Both the position numbers and the translations under genes were made by a program. From Janthinobacterium sp. 61 (GTDB taxonomy: Bacteria; Pseudomonadota; Gammaproteobacteria; Burkholderiales; Burkholderiaceae_D), in contig NZ_PJMQ01000001.1 of NCBI RefSeq assembly GCF_002846335.1, positions 1,426,001 through 1,490,000 on the forward strand: 64,000 nt of DNA. The letters are read 5' to 3'. Positions 1 to 8,775 of this stretch are shown in pieces; the first letter of the stretch is position 1, and each line of letters opens with the position of its first letter. The notes under the pieces are model-generated. The model was not told where the DNA came from. It did no database searches and saw nothing but the letters and a program-made list of their open reading frames with translations.

Positions 1-1106
1 CCTGCGTGGCGCGTGACCGTGTTGCGCACGTCGAGGGCGGCGACGAAATCGACGGCCGAGACCATCTGCCCATGGCGGTAGCAGGCCAGGGTCGCCGGCT
101 CCAGGGTATCGCGAGACACATCGCGGCCGCTCTCGCGCGCCAGGCTGTCTATCCATGGCACCAGATTGGCGCACCAGATGCTGGCATTGGCGTGCACGAA
201 CGCGTCCCACGACACGCCCAGCGCGGGTGCTACTTCTTCCACGTGGTGGCCCAGGCTTTCCAGCAGGCGCACGGTAATGTCCAGCGCGCCATCGATGGCG
301 GGCGCGGGACGGGCGCCATTGATGGCTGCGCGCTGCACGCCGATGCGCAAGGTGCCCGGCGCCACACTCACCTGCGACAGCCAGCTGTGGCCGGGAGGAC
401 TCGTCAGATAGGGTTCACCGGGTAGTACTGCCTGCGTGCAATCGAGCAAGGCGGCGCTGTCGCGCACGGTGCGGCTCACGCCCAGTTGCACGCCCAGGCC
501 GCTGAAAATCTCGTCCATGGCAGGGCCGTTCGACACTCTTCCCCGGCTCGGTTTGAAGCCGAACAGGCCCGTGGAGGCGGCTGGAACGCGGATGGAACCG
601 GCTGCGTCCGTCGCATGGGCCAGCGGCACGATGCCGGCCGCCACGGCTGCCGCTGCGCCGCCGCTGGAGCCGCCCGCGCTCAAGCTGACGTTCCACGGGT
701 TGCGCGTGGCGCCGTACAAGACCGGTTCCGTGGTGGTGGCAAAGGCCATTTCAGGCGTGCTGGTGCGGCCGAACGTCACCAGTCCTGCCTGGCGGAACTG
801 CGTCATCAGATGGGAATCGACGGGCGCGACATGGCCGGCCCCCAGGCGGCTGCCCGCTTCGCTGCGCTGGCCCGCCATTGTCACGGCCACATCCTTGATC
901 AGGAATGGCACGCCGGCAAACGGCGCCGCATGGTCAATCTTGGAAAAATCAGCTGGCCACAGCTCGACCACGGCGTTGAGGCGCGGGTTGACTGCGGCGC
1001 AGGCGCGCACGGCCGCGTCGTGCAATTCGGCGGCCGAGACGGCGCCAGTGCGCAGCAGTTGTGCCAGTCCTAAACCATCAAAGCTTGTATATTCATGGAG
1101 TTGCAT
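1..1106 (-). CDS. Amidase signature family protein (3' end outside window)
   Basis: Amide hydrolase of the amidase signature (GatA-like) family, probably cytoplasmic. Reading the minus strand from the ATG at 1106 gives an uninterrupted frame to the window edge (about 368 codons), so the C-terminus is missing. The family's Ser-cisSer-Lys triad is visible: Lys71 in FLIKDV, the glycine/serine-rich stretch AGGSSGGAAAAVAAG, and the downstream TDAAGSIRVPA containing the nucleophilic serine. The substrate cannot be told; the lack of linked gatB/gatC argues against a tRNA amidotransferase subunit. It is divergent from a LysR gene 101 bases away, which probably controls it. Confidence 0.88.
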   Translation of the reverse strand, partial: MQLHEYTSFDGLGLAQLLRTGAVSAAELHDAAVRACAAVNPRLNAVVELWPADFSKIDHAAPFAGVPFLIKDVAVTMAGQRSEAGSRLGAGHVAPVDSHLMTQFRQAGLVTFGRTSTPEMAFATTTEPVLYGATRNPWNVSLSAGGSSGGAAAAVAAGIVPLAHATDAAGSIRVPAASTGLFGFKPSRGRVSNGPAMDEIFSGLGVQLGVSRTVRDSAALLDCTQAVLPGEPYLTSPPGHSWLSQVSVAPGTLRIGVQRAAINGARPAPAIDGALDITVRLLESLGHHVEEVAPALGVSWDAFVHANASIWCANLVPWIDSLARESGRDVSRDTLEPATLACYRHGQMVSAVDFVAALDVRNTVTRHA

Positions 1107-1166
1107 CACTTAGTTCCTGTAATAGATTAAGAGTGGATATCACAGAAACTACTCTAAGGCTTGCGC

Positions 1167-1193
1167 TATCATAGTGGAAATGAATAGATGATA
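1167..1193. promoter_or_regulatory. Candidate LysR-type binding dyad between amidase and LysR genes
   Basis: The 101-base divergent gap contains TATCAT and ATGATA as inverted 6-base arms separated by 15 bases. A dyad in the shared region is the usual place for a LysR regulator to bind and control both itself and its divergent target. This is a symmetry-based inference. Confidence 0.35.
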
Positions 1194-1207
1194 TACAAGG
1201 TATAGCC

Positions 1208-2131
1208 ATGAACAATTTGCGCAAGCTGGACTTGAACCTGCTGCTGACCCTGAACGCGCTGTTAATTGAACGCAACGTCACACGGGCGGCCGCGCGGCTG
1301 CACCTGAGCCAGCCTTCCGTCAGCGTCCAGCTGGGCAAGCTGCGCAAGGCTTTCGACGATCCCTTGCTCTTGCCCGGTCCGCGCGGCATGCTGCCCACAG
1401 CGCGCGCGCTGGCCTTGTTTGAACCACTGCAAGCCGTGTTGGCCCAGCTGGAGCAAGTCTTGCAGCCAGGACAGGCGTTCGAGCCGGCCACGGCCCAGGT
1501 GTGCTGGAACCTGGCGGCGGCCGATGCCACCGAATACGCGATTTTGCTGCCCCTGCTGCCGTCCCTGCGCGCGCAGGCGCCCTTGTCGCGCATGGCCGTG
1601 TTCGAAGCCGTGCCGGCGCGCATGGCGAAAGACCTGGAAAGCGGCCAGGTCGACCTGGGCTTTTTGGCGCAGGAGGAAGCGCCGCCCGGCTTGCGGCACC
1701 GCAGCCTGTTTACCGAGCACTATGTGCTGGCAGGCCGCCACGATCACCCGCTGCTGCAGGCACCGCCCGACCTCGATCAGTTTTGCGCGCTGGAATTCAT
1801 CGTCGTCTCGCCCAACGGCGGCGGGTTTCGCAGCAACGTCGATACGGCCTTGCAGCAGCGGGGCCGCACGCGCAAAGTGGTGCTGTCCGTGCCGCATTTC
1901 CTTATCGTCCCGCCCCTGCTGGCGGCGTCCGACATGGTGGCCCTGCTGCCGTCGCGCCTGCTGAAGAATGCGCTGGACGCGCTGCGCACGTGGGAGCCGC
2001 CCGTCACCTTGCCCGACTACGAGATGGCCATGGTCTGGCACGAGCGCATGCATCTGGATCCGGCGCACCGCTGGCTGCGCGAGCGCATCATGGCCAGCTT
2101 GCAGCCTGCCTTACACGATTTTCTAGTGTGA
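1208..2131 (+). CDS. LysR family transcriptional regulator
   Basis: A 307-residue LysR regulator, typical family length. The N-terminal winged helix-turn-helix (about residues 5-65) reads LDLNLLLTLNALLIERNVTRAA, then the recognition-helix region SQPSVSVQLGKLR. The rest is the periplasmic-binding-protein-like effector domain. The NodD/PcpR-like opening LDLNLL is common in regulators of catabolic genes. It is divergent from the amidase and probably regulates it; the inducer is unknown. Confidence 0.9.
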   Translation: MNNLRKLDLNLLLTLNALLIERNVTRAAARLHLSQPSVSVQLGKLRKAFDDPLLLPGPRGMLPTARALALFEPLQAVLAQLEQVLQPGQAFEPATAQVCWNLAAADATEYAILLPLLPSLRAQAPLSRMAVFEAVPARMAKDLESGQVDLGFLAQEEAPPGLRHRSLFTEHYVLAGRHDHPLLQAPPDLDQFCALEFIVVSPNGGGFRSNVDTALQQRGRTRKVVLSVPHFLIVPPLLAASDMVALLPSRLLKNALDALRTWEPPVTLPDYEMAMVWHERMHLDPAHRWLRERIMASLQPALHDFLV

Positions 2132-2139
2132 AACACTAG
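2123..2139. repeat. Short hairpin over the LysR stop codon
   Basis: CTAGTGT and ACACTAG form a perfect 7-base stem with a GAA loop. It overlaps the TGA stop of the LysR gene. There is no following T run, so it is at best a weak or factor-dependent terminator; a regulatory dyad for the downstream cytochrome gene is also possible. Confidence 0.3.
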
Positions 2140-2227
2140 GGAAGATTACCTAGTTGATCGAAAGAAACTCCCAATTTTCGCCGTGGTGACGAATGCGTAA
2201 GCTTGCGCGTAATAATAAAGGGTCACC

Positions 2228-4327
2228 ATGAACGCCATTTCCATCCTGCATCGCGGTGCGCACCGCTCTCTTGCCTCTATCTTTGCGACAACTACCTGGC
2301 TGGCGACAATGCTGCTACTCTTGGGCATGCTGGCCGTTTGCGCCAACGCCTGGGCCGCGCCCGCCATGCCCGCCGCCTCTGCCAAACTGATCAAGCGCGG
2401 TGAATATGTCGCCCGCCTGGGCGACTGCGTGGCTTGCCACACCAGCCCGAACGGCGCCTCCATGGCCGGCGGTCTGGAGCTGAAAACGCCGTTCGGCACC
2501 ATTTACAGCACAAATATCACGCCCGACGCCAAGACAGGCCTGGGCACGTACACCTTCGTGCAATTCGACCGCGCCATGCGCAAGGGCGTGGCGGCTGATG
2601 GGCACAAGCTTTATCCGGCCATGCCCTACCCTTCCTACGCGAAGATCACGCCGGACGACATGCAAGCGCTGTACGCCTACCTGCAACGGGGCGTGGCGCC
2701 CGTGGCGCAGCAAAACCGCGAAACGGACATGAAATGGCCATTTAGCATGCGCTGGGGCTTGTCCTTGTGGAATGCCGTCTTCCTCGACGATGCGCCATTC
2801 AAGCCCGACAGCGCCAAGTCGGCCATGTGGAACCGGGGCAGCTACCTCGCCCAGGGCCTCGGCCATTGCGGCTCCTGCCACACGCCGCGCGGCGTGGCCT
2901 TCCAGGAAAAAACCATGAGCCAGGATGGCAGCAGCGGCAAGCAATACCTGGCCGGCTTCACGTTCGACGGCTGGCATGCGGTGAACCTTCGCAATCTGTG
3001 GACGCCGGGTGACATCGTGCAATTGCTCAAGACGGGCCGCAACAGTTTCGGCACGGCGGCCGGCAGCATGACGGAAGTCATCACCCACAGCACGCAATAC
3101 TTTACGGATGGCGACCTCGATGCGCTGGCGCATTACCTGCACGGCTTGCCGGCCAAGGACGCGACTGGCGCGCCGCCGAAGAAAACGGCGCCCCTGGTGG
3201 CGGCCAGCAACGATGCGCTGTACAACACGCGCGGCGGCCTCGGCTACCTGCAGTTTTGCGCTACCTGCCACCGCCGCGACGGCCGTGGCGTAGAAAACAT
3301 CTTCCCGCCGCTAGCGCAAAATGACACGGTGCAGTCGAAGGACGCCACTTCCGTCATCCATATCGCGCTGACGGGCTGGCAGTCGGCCGTCACTCAGCAC
3401 TCGCCCCGTTCCTTCGGCATGCCTTCATATGACCGCCTGTCGGACACGGAACTGGCGGAAATCCTCACCTTTGTGCGCGGCAAGTGGGGTAACCATGGCG
3501 CCCCCGTCACGCCCGCGCAGATCGCCAGGGTGCGCAAGGAGCTCAAGCTCAAGGCGCCGGACGCGGGCGGCTTCGTCACGCCCCGCTTCGCCGCCCTGAC
3601 GGCCGATCCGAATGCCAGCCAGCTGATCCACGGCATGCAGCTGATGACGGAAACGCGCGCGCGCCTGCCCCAAAACGTGGGCAACGACCTCAATTGCAGC
3701 AGTTGCCACCTGAATGGCGGCACCGTGGCCGACGGTTCGCCCTTCCTCGGCATTGCCGCCTTCTTCCCGTCGGAAGCACCGCGTGCCGGCAAGGTCATCA
3801 GCCTGAGCGAGCGCATCAATGGCTGCTTCCGCCGCTCCATGCACGGCAAGCCGCTGCCCGTGGACGGCCCCGACCTGCAGGCGATGGTCGCCTACATCGA
3901 CTGGATGAAGGGCGCCACGCAAGCGAACGACAAGGTACCGGGACGGGGCGTGGCGAAGATAGCCCGCAATCTGCTGCCCAATGCCGTGCATGGCAAAAAA
4001 GTGTATGCCGAGCAATGCGCCGTCTGCCATGGCGCGAATGGCGAGGGCATCAAGGGCGCCAACGGCGTGGTGGCATTCCCGCCGCTGTGGGGCGAGCGTT
4101 CGTTCAATATCGGCGCCGGCATGGCCCGCACTTACACGGCGGCCGGCTTCGTCAAGGCGAACATGGTGATGGGCCACGGTCAGAAATTCCCGCTGGGCCA
4201 GGGCAACCTGTCCGACCAGGATGCCGTCGACGTGGCCGAATATTTTACGCACATGCCGCGCCCGGACTTCCCCGACAAAGTCAAGGATTGGCCGAAGGGC
4301 GGCAAGCCCAAGGATGCGCGCTACTGA
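2228..4327 (+). CDS. Pentaheme cytochrome c: alcohol-dehydrogenase-type triheme part fused to a TsdA-like diheme part
   Basis: A 699-residue exported cytochrome with a hydrophobic signal segment (about residues 20-43, ending AWAA). Five CXXCH heme sites are visible: residues 67-71, 214-218, 344-348, 490-494 and 597-601. The first three and their spacing resemble the membrane-associated triheme subunit of gluconate/alcohol dehydrogenases. The last two lie in a segment (about 450-690) resembling thiosulfate dehydrogenase TsdA: NVGNDLNCSSCHLNGG, then VISLSERINGCFRRSMHGKP, where Cys533 matches the cysteine that ligates TsdA heme 1. It probably passes electrons from a periplasmic donor, perhaps thiosulfate or tetrathionate, to the respiratory chain. 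No partner dehydrogenase is adjacent. Donor and direction are inference. Confidence 0.85.
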   Translation: MNAISILHRGAHRSLASIFATTTWLATMLLLLGMLAVCANAWAAPAMPAASAKLIKRGEYVARLGDCVACHTSPNGASMAGGLELKTPFGTIYSTNITPDAKTGLGTYTFVQFDRAMRKGVAADGHKLYPAMPYPSYAKITPDDMQALYAYLQRGVAPVAQQNRETDMKWPFSMRWGLSLWNAVFLDDAPFKPDSAKSAMWNRGSYLAQGLGHCGSCHTPRGVAFQEKTMSQDGSSGKQYLAGFTFDGWHAVNLRNLWTPGDIVQLLKTGRNSFGTAAGSMTEVITHSTQYFTDGDLDALAHYLHGLPAKDATGAPPKKTAPLVAASNDALYNTRGGLGYLQFCATCHRRDGRGVENIFPPLAQNDTVQSKDATSVIHIALTGWQSAVTQHSPRSFGMPSYDRLSDTELAEILTFVRGKWGNHGAPVTPAQIARVRKELKLKAPDAGGFVTPRFAALTADPNASQLIHGMQLMTETRARLPQNVGNDLNCSSCHLNGGTVADGSPFLGIAAFFPSEAPRAGKVISLSERINGCFRRSMHGKPLPVDGPDLQAMVAYIDWMKGATQANDKVPGRGVAKIARNLLPNAVHGKKVYAEQCAVCHGANGEGIKGANGVVAFPPLWGERSFNIGAGMARTYTAAGFVKANMVMGHGQKFPLGQGNLSDQDAVDVAEYFTHMPRPDFPDKVKDWPKGGKPKDARY

Positions 4328-4407
4328 ATCGCGTCACCTGTGGCGGCACCCTTCTTGGCGCCGCCCGCCTGTGATACGCTGCTGGCTCCACCACACAGGA
4401 GTGACGC

Positions 4408-5709
4408 ATGCAGATCGATAGCGGCCGCGAGGATGCCGTCCTCCAGCCGGCCGCCCCTTCCGACACCTGGCTGGGCAAGCTGGGGCCGGGCCTGATCACG
4501 GGCGCGGCCGACGACGACCCCAGCGGCATCGCCACGTATTCGCAGGCGGGCGCCCAGTTCGGCTTCGGCATGCTGTGGACCGTGTGCCTGACGTTTCCCC
4601 TGATGCTGGGCATTCAAGTCATCAGCGCCAAGATCGGCCGCGTCAGCGGCCATGGGCTGGCGACGAATATCCGCCGCCACTATCCCCGTTCCTTGTTGTA
4701 CGCCATCGTCGGCTTGCTGCTGCTGGCCAATGTCATCAATATCGCCGCCGACGTGGCCGCCATGGGCGATGCCTTGACCCTGATCATCGGCGGTTCCACC
4801 CATTTGTACGCCGTGGGCTTCGGCCTGCTGTCCCTGCTGCTGCAAGTATTCATTCCCTATCAAAAGTACGTGCGCATCCTGAAATGGCTGACCCTGGGCT
4901 TGCTGGCCTATGTGGCCACCGTGCTGACCGTGCACATTCCATGGGGCGAGGTGGCGCTGCGCACCGTCTGGCCTCAGTTCGCCTGGTCGGCCGCCTCGGT
5001 GACCATGATCGTGGCCGTGTTCGGCACCACCATCAGCCCCTACTTATTTTTCTGGCAAGCTTCGCAGGAAGTGGAAGACTTGCAGGCGGATTCTGGCGCA
5101 CAAGCCTTGCGCCGCACGCCCGAGCGGGCGCCACGGCAATTCCAGCGCATCAAGATGGACACGGCCATCGGCATGGGCTTTTCCAACCTGGTGGCGTTCT
5201 TCATCATGTTGACCACGGCCGTGACACTGGGCGCGCAAGGCATCACGCACATCGACACCTCCGCGCAAGCCGCTTCCGCCCTGCGCCCCATCGCGGGTGA
5301 GTTCGCCTTCGCCCTGTTCAGCCTGGGCATCATTGGCACGGGCTTGCTGGCCATTCCCGTGCTGGCCGGCTCGGCCGCCTACGCCATGGCGGGCGCCTTT
5401 CACTGGAAAAACAGCCTGGAACTGGCGCCCAAGGCCGCCAAGAAGTTCTACGGCATCATCGTCACGGCCACCGTGATCGGCGCCGCCCTGTGCTTTTCGC
5501 CGCTCGACCCCATCAAGGCCCTGTACTGGAGCGCCGTCATCAATGGCGTCATTTCCGTGCCCATCATGGCCCTGATGATGGTGATGGCTTCGCGCCCCGC
5601 CATCATGGGCACGCTGACCATTTCGCGACGCCTGCGGGCGCTGGGCTGGCTGTCGACCATCGTCATGGCGACAGCCGTGCTGGCCATGTTCGCCACCATG
5701 GCGTTCTGA
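4408..5709 (+). CDS. NRAMP-like divalent metal transporter
   Basis: A 433-residue inner-membrane protein with about 11 hydrophobic segments and NRAMP (pfam01566-type) sequence. A ribosome site AGGAG precedes the ATG. The canonical metal-site motifs are altered: TM1 has ADDDPSGIATYSQAGAQFG in place of DPGN, and TM6 has TTISPYLFFWQASQ in place of MPHN, so the metal-ligating methionine is absent. It therefore belongs to the NRAMP-like subgroup whose substrate is not securely known (Mn, Fe or Mg are possible). It stands alone between the cytochrome and a convergent dehydrogenase. Confidence 0.85.
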   Translation: MQIDSGREDAVLQPAAPSDTWLGKLGPGLITGAADDDPSGIATYSQAGAQFGFGMLWTVCLTFPLMLGIQVISAKIGRVSGHGLATNIRRHYPRSLLYAIVGLLLLANVINIAADVAAMGDALTLIIGGSTHLYAVGFGLLSLLLQVFIPYQKYVRILKWLTLGLLAYVATVLTVHIPWGEVALRTVWPQFAWSAASVTMIVAVFGTTISPYLFFWQASQEVEDLQADSGAQALRRTPERAPRQFQRIKMDTAIGMGFSNLVAFFIMLTTAVTLGAQGITHIDTSAQAASALRPIAGEFAFALFSLGIIGTGLLAIPVLAGSAAYAMAGAFHWKNSLELAPKAAKKFYGIIVTATVIGAALCFSPLDPIKALYWSAVINGVISVPIMALMMVMASRPAIMGTLTISRRLRALGWLSTIVMATAVLAMFATMAF

Positions 5710-5712
5710 AGC

Positions 5713-6507
5713 CTACGCCGCCCTCGGCTTGAGCATGCCTTCCACGATGCCCAGCACGGTCTGGCGGGGCAGCAATCGCGGCAACCAGGCCAGCAGCCGG
5801 TTGGGACGGCCCGCCACGTGGCTGCTGCGGCCCCGGTCCAGCGCGCGCAGCGCTTCATCGACGACGTCTTGCGGCGCCATGCGCTTGCCCACGGCAGCCT
5901 CGGGCGCGGCCACCACGTCGAAGAACGCCGTTTCCGTGGCGCCCGGGCACAGGGCCAGAACGCGCACGCCGCGGCTGCGGTTTTCCGCCCACAGCGCTTC
6001 CGAAAACGACAGCACGAAGGCTTTGCTGGCACCGTAAATCGCCATGTAGGGATCGGGCTGGAGAGCGGCCGTGGACGCCACGTTGATGATGGCGCCCCGC
6101 CCTTGCGCCAGCATGTGCGGCAAGGCGCAGTGCGTGAGTTCCATGAGGGCCGTGCAATTGACGGTCACTTCGGCCGCCTGGCGCGCCAGATCGATGCTTT
6201 CGAAGCGGCCATGGGTGGCAAAACCCGCGTTATTGATCAGCACGTCGGGCGGCATGCCAAGCGCGCACGCTTGCGCATGGGCGTGGGCGGCCGCGCCGGG
6301 CAGGCTCAGGTCGGCCACCAGTGCATGCGCGCGGATGCCGTGCCGCCGGGAAAGATTGGCGGCCAGCGCATCGAGCACGGCGCCCGAGCGGGCCAGCAGC
6401 AGCAAATGCGCGCCGCGTGCGGCCAGGGTTTCCGCAAAGACACGGCCGATGCCGGACGAGGCACCTGTGATCAGCACGGTTTGATTGGTGTAATTGAAAG
6501 CGGTCAT
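5713..6507 (-). CDS. Short-chain dehydrogenase/reductase (SDR)
   Basis: A 264-residue classical SDR. The NAD(P)-binding GASSGIG motif lies near residue 15, NNAG near residue 92, and the catalytic Ser plus YGASK near residues 140-160. A basic residue before the glycine motif is lacking, so cofactor choice is uncertain. The C-terminal stretch (RPNRLLAWLPRLLPRQTVLG) is typical of the YqjQ/DltE-like subgroup. It reads divergently from a MerR regulator and its promoter carries the long spacer expected for MerR control, so it is probably induced by that regulator. Confidence 0.88.
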   Translation of the reverse strand: MTAFNYTNQTVLITGASSGIGRVFAETLAARGAHLLLLARSGAVLDALAANLSRRHGIRAHALVADLSLPGAAAHAHAQACALGMPPDVLINNAGFATHGRFESIDLARQAAEVTVNCTALMELTHCALPHMLAQGRGAIINVASTAALQPDPYMAIYGASKAFVLSFSEALWAENRSRGVRVLALCPGATETAFFDVVAAPEAAVGKRMAPQDVVDEALRALDRGRSSHVAGRPNRLLAWLPRLLPRQTVLGIVEGMLKPRAA

Positions 6508-6536
6508 GGCAGCGGTGTGGAGTGAATGGAGTTTTC

Positions 6537-6568
6537 ACTGTAAACTGTGGTCTTTAGTCCACGGTCAA
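6537..6568 (-). promoter_or_regulatory. MerR-type promoter/operator for the SDR gene
   Basis: On the minus strand a -35 TTGACC (6568-6563) and a -10 TACAGT (6542-6537) are separated by 20 bases. The spacer contains the dyad GTGGACTAAAGACCAC (6562-6547). An over-long spacer with a centred dyad is the signature of a promoter activated by a MerR-family protein through DNA untwisting. It drives the SDR gene, whose ATG is about 30 bases downstream. Confidence 0.7.
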
Positions 6569-6577
6569 GGGGAATCG

Positions 6578-6970
6578 ATGCGCATCGGAGAAATCACCCG
6601 CCTGACGGGCGTCAGCAAGGATACGGTGCGCTTCTACGAGCGCCAGGGACTGCTGGATGAAGCGCCGCAGCCGGGCATGACGAACAACTATAAAGAGTAC
6701 TCGGCGCAAGCCTTGCGGCGCATCGAGTTGATCGGCCACGCCAAGGCGCTGGGCTTTACCTTGAAGGAAATCGCCGAAGTCATCGCCGTATGGCAGGAAA
6801 ATGACCTCGATGCGGCGACCAAGCGGGTCATGCTGGAAACGAAAATCGCCCAGATCGACGAAAAGGCCCGTTCGATGGCCCTGCTGCGCGCCGGTCTCGT
6901 CGATGCGCTGGCAAAGGTAGAGACGGGCTGTGAGGACGGTGTGGCGATCGCAAGAAATTTACAAGGATAA
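6578..6970 (+). CDS. MerR family transcriptional regulator
   Basis: A 130-residue MerR protein. I chose the ATG at 6578 because AAGGGGA precedes it and the product then starts with the standard MRIGEITRLTGVSKDTVRFYE winged helix. The upstream in-frame extension is not MerR-like. Residues 1-70 form the DNA-binding domain and 80-120 the dimerisation coil. Only one C-terminal cysteine is present, so it is not a classic metal sensor. It probably senses a small molecule or stress and activates the divergent SDR gene. Confidence 0.88.
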   Translation: MRIGEITRLTGVSKDTVRFYERQGLLDEAPQPGMTNNYKEYSAQALRRIELIGHAKALGFTLKEIAEVIAVWQENDLDAATKRVMLETKIAQIDEKARSMALLRAGLVDALAKVETGCEDGVAIARNLQG

Positions 6971-6973
6971 TCA

Positions 6974-7624
6974 ATGACTTATTACACGCAATACCGCCAC
7001 CTGGCGCTCGAGGGCGCCAAGCCTGCTCCCACGGCGCAGCAGATTGCCGCCATCGAAACCTTGCTGGAAGCCCCGCTGCCGCCCGCCTTCCTGGCTTTCC
7101 TGCAAGTGGCCAACGGCGCATACTTCGATTACACCACGGATGTGCCGGACGGCAGTGGTGGCGTGGAAAGAATGGGGTTCAACACCTTCTTCAGCGCCGA
7201 CGAAGGTGATTTCTGCGATGAAACGCTGGTGGGCGAAATCCGCGCCGCGCGCCAGCATACGGACATGCCGGTGCGCATCCTGCCCTTTGCCCGCGATGGC
7301 GGCAATTCCATGGTTTACCTGGATTTGACGCAAGAAGGCGGCGGACGCGTGCTGGCCTATGTGCAAGAGTTGCCCGAGTGGACGGGCAAGCGCGCCCACG
7401 GTTTCATCGAACTGGCGCCCTCCTTCGATGCCTGGCTGGACAGCCTGTACATCGACCGCGACACGGTGCTCGACGAACTTGAACACAGCGTCTCTGAGCC
7501 GTCCCATCTGGACGCGATGAGGGAGTGGCTCGATATCGGCATGCCCGCCTGGCGCCGCGATGCCGGCATCGCCGCCTTGTTTGCTCTGAAACAAGTTGAA
7601 CTGTGCGCTAACGAACAGGACTAG
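6974..7624 (+). CDS. SMI1/KNR4 (SUKH) family protein
   Basis: A 216-residue protein starting 3 bases after the merR-like gene, so probably co-transcribed. The opening half carries the SUKH pattern: AAIETLLEAPLPPAFLAFLQVANGAYF, then a glycine-rich turn and GFNTFFSADEG. SUKH proteins are often immunity proteins of contact-dependent or polymorphic toxins, but single-copy housekeeping members exist. No toxin gene is adjacent, so I do not assign immunity. Confidence 0.75.
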   Translation: MTYYTQYRHLALEGAKPAPTAQQIAAIETLLEAPLPPAFLAFLQVANGAYFDYTTDVPDGSGGVERMGFNTFFSADEGDFCDETLVGEIRAARQHTDMPVRILPFARDGGNSMVYLDLTQEGGGRVLAYVQELPEWTGKRAHGFIELAPSFDAWLDSLYIDRDTVLDELEHSVSEPSHLDAMREWLDIGMPAWRRDAGIAALFALKQVELCANEQD

Positions 7625-7723
7625 TCCTACGGGCATGGCCGCGACTGTCCTATGGGTGTGCGCAGGCTGGGGGCTTAACATTGCCATCAGCTTGCAGAAA
7701 AAACCATACCTGAAAGGCATCCC

Positions 7724-8275
7724 ATGCGCATCTCGATCACCAGTTCCCGTACCCCCTCCCTGAAAAGCGTGGCCATCGGCGCCGCCGTGGCGCTGTTGAG
7801 TGGCATCGCCATCAACAGCATCGCCGCTGCCGCACCGGGCGCGTACGACAAGCAATTCCTCAGCAAGGCTGCCGACGCGGGCAGTACGGAAATCGCCGCC
7901 AGCAAGGTGGCGCAAAGCAAGAGCAGCAATCCCGAGGTGAAAAAATTCGCCGACGCCATGGTGACGGACCACGCGAAAGTAGCGGAGGAACTGAAACAGC
8001 TGGCCAGCAGCAAGCAGATCGCGGTCAGCGACCAGCCCGGCGCGAAGCACAAGCTACAGATCGACAAGCTGGGCCGACTGGAAGGCCAGCAATTCGACAA
8101 GGAATATGCGGCCAGCATCGGCGTCGCCGCGCACAAGGAGGCCGTGAAGCTGTTCACGGATGCCAGCCAGAAAGCCGGCGATCCCGACATCAAGGCTTTT
8201 GCCGCGAAAACCTTGCCAGCGTTGCAACATCACCTGGATATGGCGAATGCCTTGCAGGCAGCATTGGCGAAATAG
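7724..8275 (+). CDS. DUF4142 domain protein, exported
   Basis: A 183-residue protein with an N-terminal signal segment (about 15-37, cut near AAAA) and a DUF4142 four-helix domain: FLSKAADAGSTEIAASKVAQ, then VKKFADAMVTDHAKVAEEL, then the C-terminal helix with LPALQHHLDMANAL. DUF4142 is a ferritin-like periplasmic fold of unknown function, often linked to envelope or desiccation stress. It stands as a single gene. Confidence 0.85.
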   Translation: MRISITSSRTPSLKSVAIGAAVALLSGIAINSIAAAAPGAYDKQFLSKAADAGSTEIAASKVAQSKSSNPEVKKFADAMVTDHAKVAEELKQLASSKQIAVSDQPGAKHKLQIDKLGRLEGQQFDKEYAASIGVAAHKEAVKLFTDASQKAGDPDIKAFAAKTLPALQHHLDMANALQAALAK

Positions 8276-8378
8276 GCAGCCATACGGGGCGAGATGCGCG
8301 CTGTACGTGCTGTACGGCAAGCACTTCCGGTCTTGACATACAATGCGGCAACTCAGTTTCTGGCACCGCCATGACCTC

Positions 8379-8765
8379 ATGCAGCTACTCAAGAAAACCG
8401 GCCTGATCGCCGCCGCCGTCCTGTTTGCCATCACGCTGGCAGGCTGGCTCTTCATCAAGGTGAGCGCGGCGCGCAATGCCACCGTGCATACCCAGCAGTG
8501 GAACGACCAGGGCACGTGCGTGATCAAGACCTATGTGCCGCACTATGGCAATGGCGTGCCGCAGAACATCGTGCGCGCGCTGAGCACGTCCACCTTCTTT
8601 CGCGTGTACCACAAGGATGGCACCTTGCTGGAAAGCACGGAATGGGTGCTGGACATGCATGAAGACGGCATCCTTGACCATGCCCGCTGGGGCCAGAACC
8701 AGAACCGCGCCATCTACCCGACCGACATGGGCTATGAAGGCTGGACCTTGCCCGAGTGCGCGTAA
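8379..8765 (+). CDS. Hypothetical membrane-anchored protein
   Basis: About 128 residues from the ATG at 8379. A longer reading from 8343 adds 12 residues with no better ribosome site. Residues 5-27 (LKKTGLIAAAVLFAITLAGWLF) form a signal anchor. The remaining periplasmic part contains two cysteines (in GTCVIKTYVP and PECA) that could form a disulfide. I do not recognise the family. The next gene starts 10 bases later, so the two may be an operon. Confidence 0.6.
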   Translation: MQLLKKTGLIAAAVLFAITLAGWLFIKVSAARNATVHTQQWNDQGTCVIKTYVPHYGNGVPQNIVRALSTSTFFRVYHKDGTLLESTEWVLDMHEDGILDHARWGQNQNRAIYPTDMGYEGWTLPECA

Positions 8766-8775
8766 GCCAGCCATA

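Noticed and set aside
436..1113. Long plus-strand open frames opposite the amidase
   Set aside because: They are the antisense of a well-supported amidase on the minus strand; product composition is shadow-like (Arg/Ala/Pro rich).
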